This document shows, one piece after another, positions 27,407 to 34,331 of a DNA stretch of 64,000 nt. Both the position numbers and the translations under genes were made by a program. How positions within the stretch are numbered: position 1 is the first letter of the stretch; the number at the start of each line of letters is the position of its first letter. Source of the DNA: CAJQQY01 sp045106765 (GTDB lineage Bacteria > Bacteroidota > Bacteroidia > Chitinophagales > Saprospiraceae); contig JBGCFD010000076.1 of the NCBI GenBank assembly GCA_045106765.1, positions 1 through 64,000 of the forward strand, in the 5' to 3' direction. The notes beneath the pieces were generated by a model. That model was given only the letters and a program-made list of their open reading frames with translations, was not told the DNA's origin and made no database searches.

Positions 27407-27882
27407 ATCATATTTATTTTAAAAATTTAAAATGCGATTTTTTCTACTAATGTTTATAGTATTGTAAGTTTAATTCAGTTTTTTTGTCCTAACTGTTTTG
27501 AAAAGGACATTTAGCAAAAAGCCTAACATAAAATTACTCCCTTACTTATTTACGTACAATTAAGTAAGTTTGGTTTTTTTTGAAGGCTCAATAGTTTGGT
27601 TTTGTCAGAAAAGAATAAACTACTGGACATGAGATAAAAAGAATGGAGTATTTATACATATACAGAGTTGAGATATTCAATTTTTTAGAGTCTACCATAA
27701 TATTTGTTTCAATGCTCAATACCAAAAATCTCATATCTAGAAATTTGAGAAAGTGATTTATTATTAATAAAGTTGTTTTAAAATGTCTAGCTGACCTACG
27801 CAATAACCACAAGCTTTTCCGCTCGGTTTCAGTAGACATTTTAAAACAACTTCAATTTAAAAACAAAGAAAGAATTTTAAAT
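27407..27882. other. 476-bp non-coding region with hairpins
   Basis: Between the divergent CMD-like gene and the pyrophosphatase. AT-rich. It contains a small hairpin at 27541-27568 (CTTACTTA paired with TAAGTAAG) followed by a T-rich run, and the very long hairpin described separately at 27770-27852. An 83-codon minus-strand frame exists across it but has no family resemblance and is explained by the hairpin arms and AT-rich sequence. Confidence 0.55.
27770..27852. repeat. Perfect 20-bp inverted repeat (83-nt hairpin)
   Basis: The arms AAGTTGTTTTAAAATGTCTA (27770-27789) and its exact complement (27833-27852) flank a 43-nt spacer that is richer in GC than its surroundings. After a one-base bulge the spacer ends also pair (CTGA with TCAG, then CC with GG), giving an imperfect stem of about 26-28 bp. 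It ends 30 nt before the pyrophosphatase ATG. Confidence 0.8.
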
Positions 27883-28494
27883 ATGACTATCAAAATTAGA
27901 ATAAATTTTATCCTACTTATTTCATCACTATTCTTTTTTAGTTGCAAAGAAGCTAAACCAGATTTTAAAAGTTTACCTGCGATTAGCTCCAAAGGAATTA
28001 TGGCTGTTATAGAAATTCCCTCTGGAACTAATCGGAAAATTGAATATAACCCTTCAGCACAAAGATTTGAGATTGATATAAAAAATGGAAAAGAAAGAGT
28101 GATTGACTTTTTGCCTTATCCAGGTAATTATGGATTTATTCCGTCCACCTTGATGGATGAAGGACGAGGAGGAGATGGAGATGCTTTAGATATTTTAATC
28201 ATCGCTGAAAGCCTGGAAATAGGTGATACGATTTCAGTAATTCCAATCGGTACTTTATTGCTAAATGATTCAGGTGAATTAGATACTAAAATTATAGCTG
28301 TTCCAGCCGATCCAACAAAACAAGTTATTCGAGCGACTGATTATCAAACCTTTACTGTCAAATATAACATGGCTCAAAAAATTATTGAAAATTGGTTTTT
28401 AAATTATAAAGGTCTTGGAATTACTGAATTGATTGGATGGAGAAATGATAATTATGCGATGAAAGAGATTGAAAAATGGAAAGTAGAAAAATAA
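27883..28494 (+). CDS. ppa: Lipoprotein inorganic pyrophosphatase
   Basis: A 203-aa family I inorganic pyrophosphatase fused to a lipoprotein signal (FFFSC, Cys21). The core is intact: EIPSGTNRKIEYN, the IDFLPYPGNYGFIPST block, and DGDALDILI where D98, D100 and D103 are the metal-binding aspartates (the usual Pro after D100 is Ala). Family enzymes hydrolyse PPi in the cytoplasm; this lipidated form would work outside the cytoplasm, a variant seen in Bacteroidota. Its stop overlaps an ATG that opens a degraded gene. Confidence 0.9.
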   Translation: MTIKIRINFILLISSLFFFSCKEAKPDFKSLPAISSKGIMAVIEIPSGTNRKIEYNPSAQRFEIDIKNGKERVIDFLPYPGNYGFIPSTLMDEGRGGDGDALDILIIAESLEIGDTISVIPIGTLLLNDSGELDTKIIAVPADPTKQVIRATDYQTFTVKYNMAQKIIENWFLNYKGLGITELIGWRNDNYAMKEIEKWKVEK

Positions 28495-28565
28495 TGAATA
28501 ACTTTAAACAGATTTTATTCGATGGACCTTGAATGTTTTGCGGTTCATCATGCAATTTCATTTAG
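28494..28565 (+). pseudogene. Possible remnant of a DCC-family (DUF393) thiol oxidoreductase
   Basis: An ATG overlapping the ppa stop opens NNFKQILFDGP, then TGA (28530), then MFCGSSCNFI, then TAG (28563). Ignoring the TGA, this matches the start of DCC-family thiol-disulfide oxidoreductases, whose signature is FDG-x-C-x-x-C, and the TGA sits exactly at the first Cys. Nothing further of the family can be read downstream. It is probably the stump of a deleted gene; chance similarity over 24 codons cannot be excluded. Confidence 0.35.
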
Positions 28566-28651
28566 AAGAAAATCTATTAGAAGAAACTGACCACTTGGTC
28601 GAAAAAAATAATAATTAACCTCCAAATTAAAGTATTTCAAGAATCAATTAA

Positions 28652-28804
28652 GAGCATGTTTAAAATTTTACCGTTCTGAAAATCAATGCTTTATGAACCT
28701 TGCGTCCAATTTAATTTTCATTTAGCTCGCTAAACTTCAAATGAAATTGTTAGCAAGAACCACAAATCATTGACCTTCAGTTAGTTAAATTTTTAAACAT
28801 ACTC
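28652..28804. mobile_element. MITE-like imperfect palindrome with TAA target duplication
   Basis: A 153-bp element with ends GAGCATGTTTAAAA and, inverted, TTTTAAACATACTC, flanked by TAA on both sides. Pairing continues inward (CTGAAAATCAATG with the complement of CATTGACCTTCAG, and CAATTT...CATTT further in), so the whole element folds on itself. No coding capacity. Terminal repeats plus a 3-bp duplication fit a non-autonomous derivative of an IS5-like element; no transposase is in the window. Confidence 0.6.
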
Positions 28805-28902
28805 TAAATTTTTCTCCATTTTGTCTAAGAATTAGTTTTTTTAGAAATTAATATGAACTTGTTAAGTTTTTATACTTGAAAACAATTCTGATCAATAAGT
28901 GT

Positions 28903-28910
28903 TAATTTTG
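28903..28910 (+). promoter_or_regulatory. -7 box of the FemAB-like gene
   Basis: TAATTTTG matches TAnnTTTG and lies 18 nt upstream of the ATG at 28929, which would leave a very short leader. A TTG at 28876-28878 is 24 nt upstream, longer than usual spacing. Confidence 0.4.
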
Positions 28911-28928
28911 ACGGACAAATCAAATTAA

Positions 28929-30194
28929 ATGGAGTGTAAAGAATCAACTAACGTTTTGCAGAAAGGAATGACCAACGGATACTTATTACCACAAAAAGAA
29001 ATTAGTGTTGTAATCTATCACTCGATTCATGATGTAAATGGAGATTGGAATGCTGGCGCACCTGAACATAATCTTTTTTTACAAAAAAAATATCTTCAAC
29101 TTCTAGAAGATAACCCACCTGAAAATGTTCACTTCGTATATATGTTGTATTATAAAAAATCGAAACCTGTTGGGGTTGCGATTGGTCAGGTTGGAAATTT
29201 TAGTGCAGAGAAAAGCATTAATGAAAATAATGAGCCAGAGGAAAAAAAGAACCCCTGCCCATTTTCAGTCATCACGAATTTTATCAAAAGTTTTGTTGCA
29301 AAAAAGGTTGATATCACCGCTTTCGTTTGTGGCAATGCCTTATTGACTGGCGAAAGTCATAATATTTGTTTTCGGAACGGAGAAGTTTCGGAAGAGGAGG
29401 AGTATCATATCTTGAATGATACAATGAAATTTGTTCAAAAGGAATTAGATAAAAAAGGTATTCATGTCACCTTAACTTATCTCAAAGAATATCATCATCG
29501 CCAACGATCTCATGCTCAAAAATTATTGGTGGAGAAAAATAAATTCCATGAGTTCACCGCTCAACCAAATATGGTTTTAGATTTTAGAGAAGATTGGAAA
29601 ACTTTTGATGATTATCTTGCTGCCATGTCATCTAAATATCGAGTGCGAGTAAAACGAGCTTTCAAAAAAGGAGTTGCAATAGAAAAAAAAGAATTAAGTA
29701 TTGAAGGTATTGAAGAAAATTTAGATCGTATTTATGATTTATATTCGAGAATTGCAGAGGGCTCAGTTTTTAATTTAGTAAAATTAAATCCACAATATTT
29801 TGTAGCGTTGAAAGAAAGATTAGGAGATGATTTTAAATTGGTTGCATATTATATTGATGGAAAGTTGGCTGCATTTTTTACGACCATAAAAAATTATCAT
29901 GAACTTGAAGCGCACTTCTTAGGATACGATGAGGCATTTAACCGAGAGCATCAAATGTATTTAAATATCCTTTATGATATTATCAAAATCGGTTTTGAAC
30001 AAGAATGTAAAAGTATTGTTTTTGCTCGAACTGCTTTGGAGATAAAAAGTTCGGTAGGAGCGGAGCCGCATGAAATGTATTGGTATTTACGCCATCGAAA
30101 TAAAATTTCTAATCGATTCCTTTCGCAAATTGTGGATTATTTAAATCCTAAAGATGATTGGGTACAGCGGAAACCATTTAAAGATCAGGCTTAA
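28929..30194 (+). CDS. GNAT/FemAB-like acyltransferase
   Basis: A 421-aa cytoplasmic protein. The second half (about 200-390) reads as a GNAT-type acyl transfer fold of the FemAB/BioF2-like group: FTAQPNMVLDFREDWKTFDDYLAAMSS..RVRVKRAFKKG, then KLVAYYIDGKLAAFFTTI as the core strands and LGYDEAFNREHQMYLNILY as the acceptor helix. Such proteins transfer acyl or amino-acyl groups, some onto peptidoglycan precursors. The N-terminal 200 residues are less typical. It is monocistronic; substrate unknown. Confidence 0.7.
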   Translation: MECKESTNVLQKGMTNGYLLPQKEISVVIYHSIHDVNGDWNAGAPEHNLFLQKKYLQLLEDNPPENVHFVYMLYYKKSKPVGVAIGQVGNFSAEKSINENNEPEEKKNPCPFSVITNFIKSFVAKKVDITAFVCGNALLTGESHNICFRNGEVSEEEEYHILNDTMKFVQKELDKKGIHVTLTYLKEYHHRQRSHAQKLLVEKNKFHEFTAQPNMVLDFREDWKTFDDYLAAMSSKYRVRVKRAFKKGVAIEKKELSIEGIEENLDRIYDLYSRIAEGSVFNLVKLNPQYFVALKERLGDDFKLVAYYIDGKLAAFFTTIKNYHELEAHFLGYDEAFNREHQMYLNILYDIIKIGFEQECKSIVFARTALEIKSSVGAEPHEMYWYLRHRNKISNRFLSQIVDYLNPKDDWVQRKPFKDQA

Positions 30195-30211
30195 CTCGTT
30201 GGAGAAATTTT

Positions 30212-30919
30212 CTAATCAGGGAATTCATGAATTCTTACAAAACTTCTAGTGACAAGACTATCAGTATTTAATAACTTCAATGTTATTTCATTTTCTTCAA
30301 ATTGAATTTCCCAAAAATCTCTTTTGACATTCTCTCCATATGGAATTAATTCTACTTCTGGTTTATGACCATGAACATTGTAGACTCCATTTACCCTTCC
30401 CTTTTTAGATCCAATGCGAAATCTTTTGTCCCATCTAAAAAAGATATAATCATTGTTTGTAATTTTGTCTGACGGGTCAAAATATTTTCCATTTCCAATC
30501 GCATCTTTTAATTTCCATAATCCAAATAATTTATCACCATATGTAGCAGGAAGATGAGATGAGCGAACTAGGGTAACTTTAATATTTTGTCCTTCCTCTT
30601 TCCTTTCCCATGTCATTTGATTTTGATTAATAGTTACGAGAAACGGTTCACCCTCATCAACTAATCCATTTGAGTTTTTTATTGATAATTCATTAGTTTT
30701 GGAATCCAATTTCCAATTGCCAAAGGAGTGCTGTAACCAACCATTACCTGATTCTTGGGTGAAATCTGAATTGAAGCGAGCCCATCTTGCATTAGGAGTC
30801 GTTGTTTTATTTTCTACAGTTACAGATTTAACTACCCATAAACCTTCTATGGATGATTTATTTTTACAACTAATAAAAATAAATGTGGTGGTGAGGAATA
30901 TTAAAAGTATTCTATTCAT
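30212..30919 (-). CDS. Lipoprotein with two lipocalin-like domains
   Basis: A 235-aa lipoprotein (lipobox FISC, Cys near residue 18). Two similar beta-barrel-like halves each begin with a short GLW motif: IEGLWVVKSVTVEN at about 24 and LFGLWKLKDAIGNG at about 132, each followed by a strand ending in a charged turn. This is the lipocalin-like pattern common in Bacteroidota lipoproteins. Its gene is 42 bp downstream of the anti-sigma gene, so it is probably the target or third member of the ECF sigma operon. Ligand unknown. Confidence 0.65.
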   Translation of the reverse strand: MNRILLIFLTTTFIFISCKNKSSIEGLWVVKSVTVENKTTTPNARWARFNSDFTQESGNGWLQHSFGNWKLDSKTNELSIKNSNGLVDEGEPFLVTINQNQMTWERKEEGQNIKVTLVRSSHLPATYGDKLFGLWKLKDAIGNGKYFDPSDKITNNDYIFFRWDKRFRIGSKKGRVNGVYNVHGHKPEVELIPYGENVKRDFWEIQFEENEITLKLLNTDSLVTRSFVRIHEFPD

Positions 30920-30961
30920 TAATATATATCGAACAACTTTAACTGGTCTAGGTGTAAGGTT

Positions 30962-31951
30962 CTATTTAACAAAGGTTCTCATTTTCTTAACTCCTTGATC
31001 AGGAAGGAAAGTCATGGTAAATTTACCCTTGTTTATTTTTTCCAAAATGATTTGGTCTGAATTTTTATTGGTAAATATTTTTTTGTCATCATCTTCCGAA
31101 ACTAATGAGTAAGATTCTTGTGATTTGGAATCGATCAATTGGAGGCCAATATTTCGTTTTTCTTTTAAAATAAATTCATCACAAAGAATGGTGGATTTAT
31201 TGACTTTTTGCCATTCGACAAGAGAGTTATTTTCGTTCCATGCTCCGATAATCCATTCCATTTGTTGAGTTATCGTCAAATAATTTTTTACTACATCATC
31301 GTAATATGCAGACCTTTCTTTTTTGCTAACATTTGATTTAGCTTTATTTATGTCTTTATTTTCTGAATCTAGAGTAACTTGAATATCTGCTTCGGATAAA
31401 TTTTTAGCTTCAGAAATATGAGACATATTTTCTTCTTTTGGCGAACTGACTTTGCTGTCTGAATTTTCAGTAATAGGTTTTTTATTCATCGCGATCAATC
31501 TATCTGCAAGATCCTCAGGACGATTTACACTTCCCGTAAATGTCTTGTTAGAAGCCAATAGTTTTTTAGCTGGAGTACCTTCTTCAATTGGATTAGTGTA
31601 GCGTTCTTTTAATTCTTTTTGAAATTCTACGGCAAGCCTAACATTAGTACTTGCATCGGTATAAACGGTTTCCAAGTCTTGTAAAATCCAATTTTCTACT
31701 GGATTTGATTCATCAACTTTGGCAAATTTAGCCCCTTGCTTGTCAGACAAAACGGTGATTAAAGAAATCACCGCAACCAAGGCAACAACTGCGGCAGCCA
31801 TAGCAATTTTACGATACAAGAAGGTGTTACCTTTGCTTCGTTGGTTGTCCAGTTTACTTTCCAATCTTTCCCAAGTTCTTGCAGAGGGACGTTCTTCCAA
31901 CTTGTGTTGGTTGTCTCGGATTAAATCGGATATATCTTTTTTATCTTTCAT
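30962..31951 (-). CDS. Membrane anti-sigma-like protein
   Basis: A 329-aa protein with a cytoplasmic N-terminus (about 1-46, including RPSARTWERLESKLD, a motif usual for anti-sigma partners of Bacteroidota ECF factors), one transmembrane helix at about 48-68 (IAMAAAVVALVAVISLITV), and a periplasmic region with a long charged linker and a C-terminal lipocalin-like domain (WIIGAWNENNSLVEW, then IFTNKNSDQIILEKI). The gene starts 34 bp after the sigma gene ends. It likely holds the ECF factor inactive until an envelope signal is sensed. Confidence 0.75.
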   Translation of the reverse strand: MKDKKDISDLIRDNQHKLEERPSARTWERLESKLDNQRSKGNTFLYRKIAMAAAVVALVAVISLITVLSDKQGAKFAKVDESNPVENWILQDLETVYTDASTNVRLAVEFQKELKERYTNPIEEGTPAKKLLASNKTFTGSVNRPEDLADRLIAMNKKPITENSDSKVSSPKEENMSHISEAKNLSEADIQVTLDSENKDINKAKSNVSKKERSAYYDDVVKNYLTITQQMEWIIGAWNENNSLVEWQKVNKSTILCDEFILKEKRNIGLQLIDSKSQESYSLVSEDDDKKIFTNKNSDQIILEKINKGKFTMTFLPDQGVKKMRTFVK

Positions 31952-31985
31952 TATATTGAAATTGTGTTTTCTCTAAATTTTATTT

Positions 31986-32564
31986 CTAAAAAATAAACAA
32001 CATTGAACTTACCATTAATAATAATACTCCACCAACTCCAGGGATTTGATTTTCTCTAACTAGTTTTTGCAATCGTTTTTTTGCTAAAATTAATTGAGAC
32101 TTTGAAGTATTAATACTGATACCTAATTGCTCGGCGATCTCTCGATGTTTGAACCCTTCGACCACATATAAGTTGAAAATCGTTCGATAACCAGTAGGTA
32201 ATTTATCCAAAAGATCTAAAATGTCTTGTGCCTCTAATTCATCTTGAATGGTGATAAATGATTGAATTTCAATATTACTTATTTCTACAGTCATCTTAAA
32301 ATTTTTGTTTTTTCTAAGATGCATCAAAGCCTCATTCACCACGATTCGTCTAATCCAACCTTCAAAACTCCCATTTCCTTTATACATATTAATTTTCGAG
32401 ATCGCCTTAAAAAGCCCTTCCACCAAAACGTCTTCTGCGTCTTCATGGTTTTTTAAATATCGCTTGCAAACTCCAAACATCTTTGGAGAATATTTTTCGT
32501 AGAGCGCTTGTTGCGCCTGACGATCCTGCTTACGACAACCTTGTATAATTTCTTGTTCAGTCAC
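31986..32564 (-). CDS. ECF RNA polymerase sigma factor with hydrophobic tail
   Basis: A 192-aa sigma-70 family ECF factor. Region 2 is at about 10-80 (ALYEKYSPKMFGVCKRYL, EDAEDVLVEGLFKA), region 4 at about 115-170 (LPTGYRTIFNLYVVEGFKHREIAEQLG, then SINTSKSQLILAKKRLQ as the recognition helix). The last 17 residues (VGGVLLLMVSSMLFIF) form a hydrophobic segment unusual for a soluble sigma factor, which could tether it to the membrane near its anti-sigma. It heads a sigma / anti-sigma / lipoprotein operon. Confidence 0.88.
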   Translation of the reverse strand: MTEQEIIQGCRKQDRQAQQALYEKYSPKMFGVCKRYLKNHEDAEDVLVEGLFKAISKINMYKGNGSFEGWIRRIVVNEALMHLRKNKNFKMTVEISNIEIQSFITIQDELEAQDILDLLDKLPTGYRTIFNLYVVEGFKHREIAEQLGISINTSKSQLILAKKRLQKLVRENQIPGVGGVLLLMVSSMLFIF

Positions 32565-32759
32565 ATTGGTAGTTTTCGAGTGAACTAATATTGGTTTCGA
32601 CGATTTGGTTTTTTGTATAAAATTAAAAGTTTTTATTATAAATCAAACTTTTCATTTTTATTCGTTGTTCTAATTTTAAAGATGTAATCATCTTCTTTTT
32701 TGGTGTATAAGCCTTAATTTTTTTCTATTTATTTTTTATAAAAAAGTAAGATTAGATTA

Positions 32760-32767
32760 TATCTTTG
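32760..32767 (+). promoter_or_regulatory. -7 box upstream of lysA
   Basis: TATCTTTG matches TAnnTTTG and is 63 nt upstream of the lysA ATG at 32831. The region 17-20 nt further upstream is T-rich without a clean TTG. Confidence 0.4.
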
Positions 32768-32830
32768 CGCTTCTTTTGTCCTTGCCAAATAAATATTTTT
32801 CTATTTTTTTTAATCTATAAATAATCAGAA

Positions 32831-34084
32831 ATGAATCTCGAAGGTAACCGTTATCTTTTTGACGGAGGGATAGACCCTCTGGAACTTTGTAAAAAATATG
32901 ATTGCCCATTGTATGTATATGATACAGGCGTGATGAAGCGACAATATAATCGCTTGGTAAATGCATTTGATGTCAAACAGATTAAGATCAATTACGCTTG
33001 TAAAGCATTGACTAATGTGAGTGTATTAAAGTTTTTTAAACGGTTAGGTTCGGGATTAGATACAGTTTCGATCCAAGAAGTTCGATTGGGATTAAAGGTT
33101 GGTTTTGCACCAGAGGATATAATCTTTACACCGAATGGAGTTTCTTTAGAAGAAATAAAGATGGCAGCCGAACTTGGCGTAAAAATCAATATTGATAATA
33201 TTTCGATTTTAGAACAATTTGGTCAGGAATTTAAAAATGTTCCTGTTTGCATTCGAATTAATCCGCATATTATGGCAGGAGGAAGTTCGAAGATTTCAGT
33301 TGGACATATTGATTCTAAATTTGGAATTTCTTTTCACCAAATGCCATTGGTTAAAAGAGTTTTGGAAGCAACTGGATTAAAAGTGGAAGGTGTTCATATG
33401 CATACTGGTTCAGATATTATGGACGCCAATGTATTTTTGATGGGGGCAGAAATCCTCTTTAATATTGCGAAGGATTTTCCAGATTTAAAATATATTGATT
33501 TTGGAAGTGGATTTAAGGTGCCTTACAAAGAGAACGATATTGAGACTGACATTGAAGATTTAGGCATAAAAATCTCCGAACGCTTTAATCAATTTTGCGA
33601 TGACTATGGTAGAGATCTCACCTTGATGTTTGAGCCAGGGAAATTTTTAGTGAGTCAATCTGGGTATTTTTTCACTAAGGTAAATGTGGTGAAACAAACT
33701 TTGTCCACCGTTTTTGCGGGAGTAGATTCTGGGTTGAATCATTTGATTCGACCGATGTTTTATGATTCTTATCATCGAATTCAGAATGTTTCAAAGCCAA
33801 ATGCAAAGCCACGAATTTATACAGTTGTTGGATATATTTGTGAGACAGATACCTTTGGAGTCAATCGTAGGATTAATGAAATTCAAGAAGGTGATATTTT
33901 AGTTTTCCATAATGCTGGAGCTTATTGTTCTTCGATGGCGAGCAATTATAATTCAAGGTACAAACCTGCAGAAGTAATGATTTTTGAGGGGAAAGATTAC
34001 TTGATTCGAGAAAGAGATAAGATGGAAGATTTGACGGCGAAGCAGATTGAGGTGAATTTTGAAAAAGAAATTGAGAAGGTATAA
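32831..34084 (+). CDS. lysA: Diaminopimelate decarboxylase
   Basis: A 417-aa fold-type III PLP enzyme. The PLP lysine is K58 in YACKALTN; GVHMHTGSD, IDFGSGFKVPY and EPGKFLV mark the barrel and phosphate-binding sites; the beta domain has VVGYICETDTFG with the C-E-S/T-D element that takes part in the active site across the dimer, and HNAGAYCSSMASNYN. It makes L-lysine from meso-diaminopimelate. Slightly compact but complete; monocistronic. Confidence 0.93.
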   Translation: MNLEGNRYLFDGGIDPLELCKKYDCPLYVYDTGVMKRQYNRLVNAFDVKQIKINYACKALTNVSVLKFFKRLGSGLDTVSIQEVRLGLKVGFAPEDIIFTPNGVSLEEIKMAAELGVKINIDNISILEQFGQEFKNVPVCIRINPHIMAGGSSKISVGHIDSKFGISFHQMPLVKRVLEATGLKVEGVHMHTGSDIMDANVFLMGAEILFNIAKDFPDLKYIDFGSGFKVPYKENDIETDIEDLGIKISERFNQFCDDYGRDLTLMFEPGKFLVSQSGYFFTKVNVVKQTLSTVFAGVDSGLNHLIRPMFYDSYHRIQNVSKPNAKPRIYTVVGYICETDTFGVNRRINEIQEGDILVFHNAGAYCSSMASNYNSRYKPAEVMIFEGKDYLIRERDKMEDLTAKQIEVNFEKEIEKV

Positions 34085-34110
34085 TAACTGGAGAATTTTT
34101 TAGTATTCTT

Positions 34111-34212
34111 AAAATAGAATGAGAGTGTTCAAATAACTGTGTTTGCTTTTTTTATAAGTCTTAATTTATAAAAATTATTGACACAGTTATTTGAGCGCTC
34201 TCATTTTATTTT
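34111..34212. mobile_element. MITE-like palindrome, also lysA terminator
   Basis: Two 32-nt arms (34111-34142 and 34181-34212) match as inverted repeats with three mismatches. The arms contain GAGAGTGTTCAAATAACTG, which resembles transposon terminal inverted repeats (IS256-like in my recollection, not verified). The 38-nt spacer has its own small hairpin (TTTTTATAA with TTATAAAAA). Lying 26 bp after lysA, it probably also ends lysA transcription. Confidence 0.55.
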
Positions 34213-34272
34213 GGCGATATAGCTACAATAAAATGGAGTTTTGACTTAACTTAAAGCGAACCTGAAAATATT

Positions 34273-34303
34273 AAAAAGTCTATTAGTTTTGATAGATTTT
34301 TTT
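34273..34303 (-). terminator. Terminator at the end of the eCIS locus
   Basis: A short stem (AAAAAGTCTAT with ATAGATTTTT, one wobble pair) followed on the minus strand by TTTTTAATATTTT lies about 30 bp after the last DUF4157 gene. Confidence 0.6.
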
Positions 34304-34331
34304 GTTTTATGTAAACTAAGCTAGACTAGGG

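Noticed and set aside
27588..27839. 83-codon minus-strand frame across the long hairpin
   Set aside because: No family resemblance, composition matches AT-rich non-coding sequence, and its start is formed by one hairpin arm.
28530..28532. Functional selenocysteine codon
   Set aside because: A second stop follows 33 nt later and no downstream protein of the family is readable, so decay is simpler; kept only as a low-interest finding.
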